A stretch of DNA of 64,000 nt from Opitutia bacterium (GTDB taxonomy: Bacteria; Verrucomicrobiota; Verrucomicrobiia; Opitutales; Opitutaceae). Numbering within the stretch: the first letter of the stretch is position 1; each line of letters starts with the position of its first letter. A program made the position numbers and the translations under genes. Where the stretch lies: the NCBI GenBank assembly GCA_016187945.1, contig JACPIT010000002.1, positions 186,001 through 250,000 on the forward strand, written 5' to 3'. Below the pieces are notes generated by a model. That model made no database searches. It had not been told where the DNA came from and saw only the letters and a list, made by a program, of their open reading frames with translations. Of the stretch, positions 51,293 through 59,749 are shown piece after piece.

Positions 51293-52192
51293 TCAAGCGT
51301 TGGTCTCCATCGCCGCGTCGCGCGGGACCATCACGCGCAGGCTGCGGGGCAGCGCCGAGACCTCGATGCGCGACGTCTCCGCGCGGGGCTCGCCGTCGGT
51401 GTGCATCCAGCCCGGCCGCGCGCGCTCGATGACGAATTGGCTGCCTTGAAAATGTTGGACGTCCGGCGCGCGGTTGATCGAGCCGTGGAAGAGTCGCACG
51501 ACGAGCGGCACGGCGCGGAGCACGTTCACGTTCGGCACGGCGACCACGTCGAGCAACCCGTCGCTCACGGAGGCATCGGGCGCGATGTAGGCATTGTTGC
51601 CGTATTGGGAGGAGTTGGCGATCGCGAGGGTAAAGGCTTCGACGGCATCGGTGCCGGCGGCGTGGTGGATCGTGTAGCGCTCGGGTTGGTAATTCCACCA
51701 AGCCTTCGCGCTTTCCCGCAGGTAGCCGGAGAAGCCCCGCGAGGTGAGCATCGCGAATCGGCTCGCGATCAGCGCCTCGAAGCCGGCCCCGGCGGCGCAG
51801 AAAAAAAGGTCTTCGTTTACCTTGCCCGCGTCGATCGTGACGACGTGGCCGTCGCGCAGCGCGCGGAAAGCGCCCTTGCCGGCGTGCGGTATACCGAGGT
51901 GACGACCGAGGCCGTTGCCGGAGCCGCACGGGATCAGGCCGAACGTCGCGGGCGTGTTCACGAGCGCGCTGGCGACCTCGTTCATCGTTCCGTCGCCGCC
52001 GATGGCGACGACGAGGTCGCAGCCCTCGTCGACGGCGGCGCGCGCGAGCTCGGTGGCGTGACGCGGCCGCTCGGTGGAGACGACTTGTCCGTCCCAGCCG
52101 CAGTGCGCGATGAACTCCGCCGCGCGGTCGCGCAGGATCGGGTTGCGGCGATTGGAGCCAGAGTGGGGATTGAAGATGAAGCGGACTTTCAA
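51293..52192 (-). CDS. Diacylglycerol kinase-family lipid kinase (DagK/YegS type)
   Basis: 299 residues. Nucleotide-binding GGDGTMNEV and the lipid-kinase block PCGSGNGLGRHLGIP are clear, with NPHSGSNRR at the N-terminus. These soluble enzymes phosphorylate diacylglycerol or related lipids at the inner membrane, recycling diacylglycerol to phosphatidic acid. It is monocistronic, flanked by repeats on both sides. Confidence 0.92.
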   Translation of the reverse strand: MKVRFIFNPHSGSNRRNPILRDRAAEFIAHCGWDGQVVSTERPRHATELARAAVDEGCDLVVAIGGDGTMNEVASALVNTPATFGLIPCGSGNGLGRHLGIPHAGKGAFRALRDGHVVTIDAGKVNEDLFFCAAGAGFEALIASRFAMLTSRGFSGYLRESAKAWWNYQPERYTIHHAAGTDAVEAFTLAIANSSQYGNNAYIAPDASVSDGLLDVVAVPNVNVLRAVPLVVRLFHGSINRAPDVQHFQGSQFVIERARPGWMHTDGEPRAETSRIEVSALPRSLRVMVPRDAAMETNA

Positions 52193-52219
52193 GAGGGGGT
52201 GGGCTGGTTACTTCTCGTC

Positions 52220-52300
52220 TGTCATTGCGAAGAGCGCAGCGACGAAGCAATCCAGCGAGCTGGATCGCCACGCCCGACTGCGTCGGGCTCGCGATGACAA
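52220..52300. repeat. Full-length family F element
   Basis: TGTCATTGCGAAGAGCGCAG … GTCGGGCTCGCGATGACAA, an 81-base hairpin-forming unit. An inverted full copy lies at 59568-59650, with partial copies at 5437-5475, 6760-6800, 7509-7548 and 9484-9505. Confidence 0.88.
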
Positions 52301-52379
52301 GGCGGAGAGGACCGCGGTAATAAAAGCAGAGCGGAAAGGCGCGGGCGGTTGAAGGCAAAAGGAGTTTGGCAACAATCGC

Positions 52380-53309
52380 GTGACGGCGTTCTGTGGCCGC
52401 GTGAACGGCGTCCTCCATGTGCTCACGGGCTGCACCGCGGTCGGCAAGACCGAGCTGGCGCTGCGCTGGGCCGAAGCGCGCGGCGCCGAGATCGTCTCGT
52501 GCGACTCGCTGCTGTTCTACCGCGGCATGGACATCGGCACCGCCAAGCCGACGCGCGCCGAACTCGCGCGCGTGCCGCACCGCCTGATCGACGTGCGCGA
52601 CGTGCGCGGGCCGATGGATGTGGCGTATTACGCCACGTTGGCGCGGGCGGCGGTGGAGGAGGTTTTGGGGCGGGGGCGGAGCGTGCTGGTGACGGGCGGG
52701 AGCGGATTTTATCTCGCGGCGTTTTTCGGGCCGGTGGCAGACGATGTCGATGTGCCGACGGAGCTGCGGGCGGAAGTGCGCGAGAGATTGGAGCGCGATG
52801 GGCTGGCGGCGCTGATCGAAGAGTTGAAGGCGCTGAACCCGGCCGGACTCGGCGCGCTCGATGTGCAGAATCCGCGGCGCGTCACGCGGGCGCTGGAGCG
52901 CTGCCGTGCCAGCGGGCGGACGCTGGTGGAGTTGCAAGCGGAGTTCGCGGCGCGCCCGGGACCGTTCGCGGATTTCGAAGTGAAACTGTGCGAACTCGTG
53001 CGCGAGCCGGCGGAGCTGGAGCGGCGCGTCGAACTGCGCGTGGCGCAGATGCTGCGCGACGGACTCGTGGAGGAAGTGCGCGCGCTGCTCGGACGCGGGC
53101 TCAAGGAAAACGCGAGTGCGGCGAAGGCGATCGGGTATCGCGAGACGATCGATTTTATCGAGGGCCGATTGGGCGAAGCGGAGCTGGCGCCGGCGATCGT
53201 GAAGAACACGCGCGCGTTGGTGAAGAAGCAGCGCACGTGGTTCCGCACGCAATTGCCGGAGCACCGGCGCGTGGAAGCGGGCACCGCGCGGGTAGAGGAG
53301 TTGTTTTGA
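52380..53309 (+). CDS. miaA: tRNA dimethylallyltransferase
   Basis: Adds a dimethylallyl group to A37 of tRNAs reading UNN codons. 309 residues from GTG 52380; a second GTG at 52401 would remove seven residues and start right at the fold. P-loop TGCTAVGKTE (Cys where Pro is common), DSLLFYRGMDIGTAKPT, VTGGSGFYL and the C-terminal KNTRALVKKQRTWFR are all family blocks. It converges with the TonB-receptor gene, sharing the terminator at 53429-53459. Confidence 0.95.
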   Translation: MTAFCGRVNGVLHVLTGCTAVGKTELALRWAEARGAEIVSCDSLLFYRGMDIGTAKPTRAELARVPHRLIDVRDVRGPMDVAYYATLARAAVEEVLGRGRSVLVTGGSGFYLAAFFGPVADDVDVPTELRAEVRERLERDGLAALIEELKALNPAGLGALDVQNPRRVTRALERCRASGRTLVELQAEFAARPGPFADFEVKLCELVREPAELERRVELRVAQMLRDGLVEEVRALLGRGLKENASAAKAIGYRETIDFIEGRLGEAELAPAIVKNTRALVKKQRTWFRTQLPEHRRVEAGTARVEELF

Positions 53310-53349
53310 GGCGGAGCGAGCGGTCGGCTGGGCGATGCCGCTTTCAGAG

Positions 53350-53425
53350 GTAGGGCGGCCGTCCCTGACGAGCCGTTGCGCGAATGATGCGTGGCTCGCG
53401 GCTCGTCGGGACAACTCGCCCTGCC
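53350..53425. repeat. Family E hairpin
   Basis: GTAGGGCGGCCGTCCCTGAC … GTCGGGACAACTCGCCCTGCC; related hairpins lie at 31580-31660, 32143-32215 and 59710-59742. Confidence 0.75.
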
Positions 53426-53428
53426 AAG

Positions 53429-53459
53429 AAAAAAGGCGGCTCCGGTGTCGGAGCCGCCT
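53429..53459 (-). terminator. Rho-independent terminator of the TonB-receptor gene
   Basis: AGGCGGCTCCG, loop GTGT, CGGAGCCGCCT (11-base stem) followed on the minus strand by a run of T. Confidence 0.85.
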
Positions 53460-53489
53460 CGAGAAGGACGAACTGTCAACGATGCGCGA

Positions 53490-56400
53490 TCAGAAGCGCA
53501 GGCGCGCGCCGACCTGGATGCGCCAGCGGGAGGCGAGCGGGTTCACAGTGGAATCGGCGGGGGCGTAGTTGCCGGCGGAGTCGAGCGTGATGCCGCTCGG
53601 CTTGATCTGGCCGGCGCTGGTGTAGGCGGCGCTGCCGAGCAGGCGGCGGGCGTAGACGCCGTTGTTGTTGCCGAGTTCCTCGACGTAGCCGAAGACGTCG
53701 CGACTGAGCCAGTAGCCGAAGTTGATGAAATCGGCGAAGATTTCCAGGTCGGCCGGCTTGTAGAGCGGAATCTTTTGGCTGAGGCGGATGTCGAGGCGGT
53801 TTTGCCAAGGCAGCGTGAAGCGGTTGCGCGGCGCGTAGCTGCCGGCGAATTGGCCGAGTTCGCTATTCTGGAGGTAGGCGACGTAGGCGCTCGCTTGGGC
53901 GGCGGTGAGGCCGGAGAAGTCCATTTTCGCGTCGCTCGTGCCGGTGGGCACGTAGACGAGGTCGTTGCCGGAGACGCCGTCGGTGTTGAGGTCGTTCGAG
54001 TAGGTGAACGAGTAGGGGTTGCCGGTGCGGCCTTCGTAGTAGAGCGAGCCGTAGGTTTTCCAGTTCTTGGCGAATTCCCACTCGCGGGTGAGCGTGAGCT
54101 GGAGGCGGTCCTTCACCTCGAAGTCGGACGTGGAGACCTCGACGGCGTTCTGGTTGAACACGGCGTTGCGCGTCCAGCCGTCGACGGCGACGGTCTGGCC
54201 GGTGGACTGCGCCTCGGTGGAGCGGCCCTTGGTGAAGGCGAGGTTGGCGGCCCAGTGGTTCTTCATCGGGCGGTCCCACATCAGGGTGATGTAGGAGCTT
54301 TCGCCGACGGAGACGTTGCGGACGCGGATGACTTCGTTGAACGCGGTGTTGAAGGCCGCGGCGCCGTTCGAGCCACCGTTGAAACGCTGGCGACCGTCGA
54401 GACCGATGGCCGGGCCGCTGGAGGCGGTGACGACGAGCGGCTTGATGTTCAGGTTGTCGGAGAAGAGGGCGTTGTCCTGCTGCGTGTAGACGAACTCGGT
54501 GGTGATGTTGCCACCGAGGAAGTTGGCCTTCCAGTCGACCGCGAGGTTGCCGCGCCAGACGGCGGGCAGGTGGATCTTGTCCTGGAGGAGGTTGATCGTG
54601 CGGCGGGCGTTCGGGTCGCCGTCGGTCGCGGCGACGCCAATCGGGTTGGACGGATCGAACTGGTTGTTGATGTAGCTGACGAGGCTCGGCGCGTTCGTGC
54701 CGGTCTGCGTGATGCCGAAGCGGCCGACGCCGGGGTTCGAGAACGAGTTCGAGAAGAACACCCACGGCGCGCGGCCGAGGAAGCGGCCGACGCCGCCGCG
54801 GAGCTGAACGGCGCGGCTGTCGTCGACGGACCAGTTGAAACCGACGCGCGGCGAGAACTCGGTGACGCCGTCGGGCAGGCCGTCGTTGCGCATGCCGAAG
54901 GCGGTCTGGAACGTGGTGTTCAGGATCGGGCGGATGCTGGAGCCGACGAGGTCTTCGCGGAGGCCGAAGGTGAAGTTGAGGCGCGGCGTGGCGTCCCACT
55001 TCGCCTGCGCGTAGAGGCCGGTGATGTCGAATTGCGAGACATCGGCCACGGGCGTGCCGCTGACGTAGTATTCGCGGCGGAAGGCGTTGGGGGTGTCGGC
55101 GAGGAAGGACGCGATGTCGGCGTATTCGAAGAGGCCGTAGGAGCCCTGGCGGAAGAGGTTGAAGAAATCGCTGTCCTCGCGGTCGATGCCGGCGGAGAGC
55201 GTGAGGTTGTTCATGAAGTAGTCGGCGTGTGCGGCATAGCTCTGCGTGTCGACTTTGATGACGTTGCCGTGGCGGAATTGCTCGGTGCCGAAGAAGAGGA
55301 CGCCGTTGCTGATCGACGCGCCGGCGTTGTTCACGCCAGAGACGCCGAAGATGCGGACTTCGGGGAAATCGATCGGGCTGGTCGTGAGCTGCTCGTAGGA
55401 GGTCTTGGCGTAGCGGAGCTCGGTCTTCAGGTCGGGCGTCCAGCTCGAGAAGAGGGTGCCGGCCCAGACTTTTTCGGTGCGCTGTTGCGTGTAGAAGTTC
55501 GAGGAGAGGTTCGTGCCGCGGGCGGCGGTGTTCGCGAGCGAGGTGGACGGAGCGAAGGTGCTGGTGGTGCTGAAGCGGCCGAACTGCGGGAGCGTGCCTT
55601 TCGTGTCGTTGAAGCGGACGGAGAGACGGTGGTCAGCGTTGATGCGCCAGTCGATTTTTGCGAGGCGCTTTTCTTCCTGCGTTTGGAGCGGCGAGCCGCC
55701 GAAGGTGCCGAAGTCGGCCTTCTTGGTGCCGATGGCGGTGTTGATCGCGGAGAGGCGGGCGTTGATGGCGGAAAGATCGGCCGAGGCGGGCGTGAAGCCG
55801 GGGACGCTGGCGGCGGACTCGCGGTCAAATTTTTCGTAGTTCAGGAAGAAGAACAGGTGGTCCTTCCAGATCGGGCCGCCGAGCGTGGCGCCCCAGGTTT
55901 TCTGGGTGTCGAGCGGCTTGATGCCTTCGATCGGGGCGGAAGAAGTGCCGGTGATGTCCTTTCCGGCCCAGCTCTTCGAGGTGTAGTAGCCGTAGAGCGA
56001 GCCGGAGAAGCGGTTCGTGCCGGACTTCGTGACGGCGTTGATGGCGGCGCCGGTGAAGCCACTGTTGCGGACGTCGTAGGGCGAGATGGCGATCGAGAAC
56101 TGTTCGACGGTGTCGAGGGAGATCGGGTTGAAGAACGACTGGATGCCGGAGGCGTTCAGGCCGAACTGGTCGTTGATGCGCGCGCCGTCGAGGAGGATGG
56201 AGTTGTAGCGGTTGTTCTGGCCGACGGCGGTGATCATCTGGTCGTCGCGGTCGGTGATGGATTGGCGGAAGGTCACGAGCGGGTTCGTGCGCGCCATGTC
56301 GCCGATGGAGCGCTTGGCGGAGGGCTGCGCGGCCATGCGGGCGTTGGTGAGGACGGAGCCGGCGCCGGAGGCGGCGGAGTCGAGATCGTCGTTGGCGGCG

Positions 56401-56792
56401 GTGACTTTGAAGGCCTCGAGTTTCACGACTTCGGTTTGAAGCGTGACGTTCACGTCGACCTCGCGGCCGAGTTCGGCGATCACGTCGCTGACGGTCGCGG
56501 CGGTGAAGCCGGCGGCTGTGGCCGTGACGGTGTAGGGACCGCCAGGCGGCAGGCCGCGGAAGGCGAAGTGGCCGTTCGCGCGCGTGGTGGCGGTGAACGA
56601 GGCGTTGGTCGGCACGTGAGTGGCGACGACGGCGGCGCCCGCGACGGGCTGGCCGGATTTGTCGGTCACGCTGCCGGTGAGACCGGCCGAGACGATGCCT
56701 TGGGCAAAAGCGCTCGATGCGAGACCGAACGCGAAGACGACGAGGAGCAACGGCAGGAAAATCCCGCCGAGACGGTTAGCTTGTGGGTTCAT
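53490..56792 (-). CDS. TonB-dependent receptor with N-terminal carboxypeptidase-regulatory-like domain (Oar-like)
   Basis: 1100 residues from ATG 56792 (an ATG 16 codons upstream is possible but less signal-like). The signal peptide ends ASSAFAQ. Residues about 38-120 form the CarboxypepD_reg Ig-like domain (LTGSVTDKSGQPVAGAAVVA). The plug includes DDQMITAVGQNNRYNSILLDG and INAVTKSGTNRFSGSLYG, then a long 22-stranded barrel ends in IQVGARLRF. This architecture matches Oar/SusC-distant receptors for large ligands, peptides or secreted proteins. No SusD, TonB or ExbBD genes are nearby. Confidence 0.92.
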   Translation of the reverse strand: MNPQANRLGGIFLPLLLVVFAFGLASSAFAQGIVSAGLTGSVTDKSGQPVAGAAVVATHVPTNASFTATTRANGHFAFRGLPPGGPYTVTATAAGFTAATVSDVIAELGREVDVNVTLQTEVVKLEAFKVTAANDDLDSAASGAGSVLTNARMAAQPSAKRSIGDMARTNPLVTFRQSITDRDDQMITAVGQNNRYNSILLDGARINDQFGLNASGIQSFFNPISLDTVEQFSIAISPYDVRNSGFTGAAINAVTKSGTNRFSGSLYGYYTSKSWAGKDITGTSSAPIEGIKPLDTQKTWGATLGGPIWKDHLFFFLNYEKFDRESAASVPGFTPASADLSAINARLSAINTAIGTKKADFGTFGGSPLQTQEEKRLAKIDWRINADHRLSVRFNDTKGTLPQFGRFSTTSTFAPSTSLANTAARGTNLSSNFYTQQRTEKVWAGTLFSSWTPDLKTELRYAKTSYEQLTTSPIDFPEVRIFGVSGVNNAGASISNGVLFFGTEQFRHGNVIKVDTQSYAAHADYFMNNLTLSAGIDREDSDFFNLFRQGSYGLFEYADIASFLADTPNAFRREYYVSGTPVADVSQFDITGLYAQAKWDATPRLNFTFGLREDLVGSSIRPILNTTFQTAFGMRNDGLPDGVTEFSPRVGFNWSVDDSRAVQLRGGVGRFLGRAPWVFFSNSFSNPGVGRFGITQTGTNAPSLVSYINNQFDPSNPIGVAATDGDPNARRTINLLQDKIHLPAVWRGNLAVDWKANFLGGNITTEFVYTQQDNALFSDNLNIKPLVVTASSGPAIGLDGRQRFNGGSNGAAAFNTAFNEVIRVRNVSVGESSYITLMWDRPMKNHWAANLAFTKGRSTEAQSTGQTVAVDGWTRNAVFNQNAVEVSTSDFEVKDRLQLTLTREWEFAKNWKTYGSLYYEGRTGNPYSFTYSNDLNTDGVSGNDLVYVPTGTSDAKMDFSGLTAAQASAYVAYLQNSELGQFAGSYAPRNRFTLPWQNRLDIRLSQKIPLYKPADLEIFADFINFGYWLSRDVFGYVEELGNNNGVYARRLLGSAAYTSAGQIKPSGITLDSAGNYAPADSTVNPLASRWRIQVGARLRF

Positions 56793-56842
56793 GGTCAGTG
56801 TGCCGGGCAAATTCGCGCCCCGCGCCACGGGTTTGCGCACGG

Positions 56843-57150
56843 TGTGGGACGCGATGTATCCGGCTTTTGTAGGCGCAGGTGCTACCGGCGAGGTGCGATG
56901 CGGTCCAGCGGAGTTTCGCGGAGATGCGGGATTTTATCCTAATTGTTTCCGCGACGTGGCTTGACTTGGGCGCGGTGAGGTGTTGCCCGGCACGAGTGCG
57001 CGGAACAGCGCGAAGAGTAGGCTGAAATCCCCGCTGTGCTGACGTTTGGGCCATCACGCTTTCGCCTGACGGCTCAAGCGCGACTACGAACCGACGCGCA
57101 GCGTTCGCTCGTGTTAAGGATGGCGGCTCGACGATGCGGCTCGCCCTGCC
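56843..57150. other. Intergenic region upstream of the TonB-receptor gene
   Basis: About 380 bases without a gene. On the minus strand AGGATAAAAT around 56933-56942 could be a -10 for the receptor. A family E fragment (GCGGCTCGACGATGCGGCTC) is at 57123-57145. Nothing else recognised. Confidence 0.4.
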
Positions 57151-57172
57151 GGGCGGAGGTGGGCGCGGCGCG

Positions 57173-57880
57173 CTACGGTTTTTTCGGTGCGCCGTTCACG
57201 AGATCGAAGAGACGTTGCTCGGTGGCGTCTTTCGTCGTCGGGGAATTCGCGGGCGCGGCGCCGGGGGCGAACAGCGGGGCGGGGGCACCCGTGGCTTGCG
57301 CGAGCAGTTGGCGGGCGGCGGCGACATTCGTGCCGTTCGGGAAACGGGCGAGGTAGGCGTTCCAGACTTCGATGCCTTTCGACGGATTCTTGAGATCGTC
57401 GAGATAGAGGCCGCCTTGGTTGAAGAGGCTGAACTCGTGTTGCGGGTTCATGCGCTGGGCGAGTTCGTATTGCGCGAGGGCGTCCTGCGTGCGGCCCGAG
57501 AAGCGGTAGGCGTTGCCGAGGTCGGTGCGGATGTCGGCGTCGTCGCTGCCTTGCGTGATCGCGGATTCGTAGCGGCGGATCGCTTCGATCCAGTTTTGGT
57601 GGTCGTAGTAGAAATTGCCGAGCGTGCGTTCGGCCTGCGCGGGCGACAGGCCGGCGGTGAGATCGGCGGGCGGGGCGTGGTTGATGTCGGCGGGCATGGC
57701 GGCGTTGGCAGTGATCGGCATCGCGGCGATGCGCTCGGCGCGCTCGAGTTGCGGGCGCAACGCCAGGTAGGTGATCGTGGAGCCGAGGAGCGCGCCGACG
57801 ATGCCGACCATCGCGAACGGGAGCCAGAACGAGGACGCGGGCGCGGCGGGCTTGGCGGCAGGCGCGGAGGGTTTTGCCAT
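57173..57880 (-). CDS. TPR-repeat membrane-anchored protein
   Basis: 235 residues: Pro/Ala-rich N-terminus, a single membrane segment (about 18-42, FWLPFAMVGIVGALLGSTIT), then two or three TPR motifs in the periplasm (AERTLGNFYYDHQNWIEAIR; IRTDLGNAYRFSGRTQDALAQY; FSLFNQGGLYLDDLKNP). Probably a protein-protein adaptor; partner unknown. The TAG stop is followed by a GTAGCGCG repeat start. Confidence 0.8.
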   Translation of the reverse strand: MAKPSAPAAKPAAPASSFWLPFAMVGIVGALLGSTITYLALRPQLERAERIAAMPITANAAMPADINHAPPADLTAGLSPAQAERTLGNFYYDHQNWIEAIRRYESAITQGSDDADIRTDLGNAYRFSGRTQDALAQYELAQRMNPQHEFSLFNQGGLYLDDLKNPSKGIEVWNAYLARFPNGTNVAAARQLLAQATGAPAPLFAPGAAPANSPTTKDATEQRLFDLVNGAPKKP

Positions 57881-57986
57881 GGGGAGAAGGATGCGCGCGG
57901 GACGCGCGGCGTCGAGGGTGGGGATGTGGCGTTTGTTGGCGAAGATGTGGCGGGGTTTGGCGTTGGAGGCGCGGCGTGCTGGTAGA

Positions 57987-58081
57987 GTAGAGCCGGTCTT
58001 CGACCGGCTTGGCTTGAAGGACGATTGCGGGTGGCGAATGCGAGCGAGGCGTCAACGCCGCCGGTCGGAGACCGGCGCTAC
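57987..58081. repeat. Inverted pair of family C palindromes
   Basis: AGAGCCGGTCTTCGACCGGC and GCCGGTCGGAGACCGGCGCT; the right arm supplies the TAG stop of the tryptophanase gene. Confidence 0.85.
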
Positions 58082-59469
58082 GAGGTCAGCAGTTCGTCGT
58101 GCGCGGGGGCCAGCTTGGCGGTGAAGTGGCGGAGCAGCGGCGGAGCTTCGACGAGCTTCACGCCGCGGATGCGGTCGCGCTGGCTGTGGACGTAGAGCAG
58201 AACCTCGGCGAGGTAGTCGACGTGGCTTTGGGTGTAGACGCGGCGCGGGAAGGCGAGACGCACGAGCTCCATCGCGGCCGGTTTCTCGGTGCCGTCGGGC
58301 TGGCGTCCGAACATCACCGAGCCGATTTCGACGGAGCGCACGCCGCCTTCGACGTAGAGCGCGCACGACAGCGCCCAGGCGGGGAATTCGCTTTGCGGCA
58401 CGTGCGGGAGCATCGCGCGCGCGTCGATGTAGATCGCGTGGCCGCCGGGCGGCTGAACGATCGGCACGCCGGCGGCGGTGAGTTTGTCGCCGAGGTAGGC
58501 GACGGAGCGGACGCGGTATTCGAGGTAGTGTTCGTCGAGCACTTCCTTGAGGCCGACGGCAAGCGCTTCGAGGTCGTAGCCGGCGAGTCCGCCGTAGGTG
58601 GGGAAGCCTTCGGTGAGGATGAGGTTGTTGCGGCACTTGGCGGCGAGGGCGTCGTCGTTGAGCGCGAGGAAACCGCCCATGTTCACGAGGCCGTCTTTCT
58701 TCGCGGACATCGTGCAGCCGTCGGCGTAGCTGAACATCTCGCGCGCGATGTCGGCGGGCGTGCGGTGCGACTGGCCGGGCTCGCGCTGTTTGATGAACCA
58801 CGCGTTCTCGGCGAAGCGGCAGCAATCGAGGATGAGCGGCACGCCGTGCTTTTTGCAGAGCGCGGAGGCCTCGCGGATGTTGGCGAGCGCGACGGGCTGG
58901 CCGCCGCCGGAGTTGTTCGTGACGGTGATCATCGCGAACGGCACGCGGCCGGCGTGTTCGGTGAGGCAGCGGTCGAGTGCGGCGAGGTCGATGTTGCCTT
59001 TGAACGGCGCGACGAGCGACGGCTGGGTGGCTTCGGGGCAGCGGAGATCGACGGCGCGGACGCCGAGCGCTTCGAGGTTGGCGCGCGTGGTGTCGAAGTG
59101 CGTGTTGTTCGGCACGATTTGTCCGGCGGTGCACGCGGTGGAAAACAGGATGCGCTCGGCGGCGCGGCCTTGGTGCGTGGGGATGATGTGGCGCAGGCCG
59201 GTGACTTTGCGGACGGCGGCCTCGAATTTGAAGAAGGAGCGCGCGCCGGCGTAGGACTCGTCGCCTTGCATCATGCCGGCCCACTGCTGCGCGGACATCG
59301 CGCCGGTGCCGGAGTCGGTGAGGAGATCGAGGAGCACGTCCTCGGCGCGGAGCTTGAAGAGGTTGTAGTCGGCGGCGATTAGCGCCGCGGCGCGCTGTTC
59401 GCGCGTCGTGAACCGGATGGGTTCGACGGCCTTGATGCGGAACGGCTCGATGATGGTCTTGAAGTGCAT
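58078..59469 (-). CDS. tnaA: Tryptophanase (beta-eliminating PLP lyase)
   Basis: 463 residues of the tryptophanase/tyrosine phenol-lyase family. The PLP Lys is in SAKKDGLVNMGG (257/258) and the phosphate loop is PTHQGRAAE. Three positions that separate the two enzymes point to tryptophanase: Val380 and Ile382 in GVRSVEIGS (Met and Arg in tyrosine phenol-lyase) and His448 in LLRHFTAKL (Phe in tyrosine phenol-lyase). It converts tryptophan to indole, pyruvate and ammonia. No tnaC leader or tnaB permease is adjacent. Stop codon within a repeat. Confidence 0.88.
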   Translation of the reverse strand: MHFKTIIEPFRIKAVEPIRFTTREQRAAALIAADYNLFKLRAEDVLLDLLTDSGTGAMSAQQWAGMMQGDESYAGARSFFKFEAAVRKVTGLRHIIPTHQGRAAERILFSTACTAGQIVPNNTHFDTTRANLEALGVRAVDLRCPEATQPSLVAPFKGNIDLAALDRCLTEHAGRVPFAMITVTNNSGGGQPVALANIREASALCKKHGVPLILDCCRFAENAWFIKQREPGQSHRTPADIAREMFSYADGCTMSAKKDGLVNMGGFLALNDDALAAKCRNNLILTEGFPTYGGLAGYDLEALAVGLKEVLDEHYLEYRVRSVAYLGDKLTAAGVPIVQPPGGHAIYIDARAMLPHVPQSEFPAWALSCALYVEGGVRSVEIGSVMFGRQPDGTEKPAAMELVRLAFPRRVYTQSHVDYLAEVLLYVHSQRDRIRGVKLVEAPPLLRHFTAKLAPAHDELLTS

Positions 59470-59567
59470 GTCGGGGTTTTTGCCGGCGAGCGTAGCGCCG
59501 CGCGAAATGCACTCGCGAACGGAAAGTGGGTAGGCCGTTTGGGCTAGCGAGTATCCGCCACACTTTT

Positions 59568-59650
59568 TGTCATCGCGAGCCCGACGTAGTCGGACGTGGC
59601 GATCCAGCGAGCGCTGGATTGCTTCGTCGCGTCGCTCCTCGCAATGACAA
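59568..59650. repeat. Full-length family F element (inverted)
   Basis: TTGTCATCGCGAGCCCGACG … GTCGCTCCTCGCAATGACAA; same unit as 52220-52300 in the other orientation. Confidence 0.88.
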
Positions 59651-59673
59651 CATTCAGAGTCGGGGCTGGGAAC

Positions 59674-59699
59674 AAAAAAGCCCCGCGGGTGCCGGGGCT
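59674..59699 (-). terminator. Rho-independent terminator of the TolC-like gene
   Basis: AGCCCCG … CGGGGCT stem followed on the minus strand by TTTTTT; 51 bases after the stop. Confidence 0.8.
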
Positions 59700-59749
59700 T
59701 CGGAGTGACCGGGGGCGGCTCGTCGGGGACGACTCGCCCTACCGTTCCG

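Noticed and set aside
53391-56942. 1183-residue plus-strand open frame
   Set aside because: Antisense to the TonB receptor; low-complexity Val/Glu/Asp/Gly translation without motifs.
58078-59469. Tyrosine phenol-lyase annotation
   Set aside because: The discriminating residues are Val, Ile and His as in tryptophanase, not Met, Arg and Phe.
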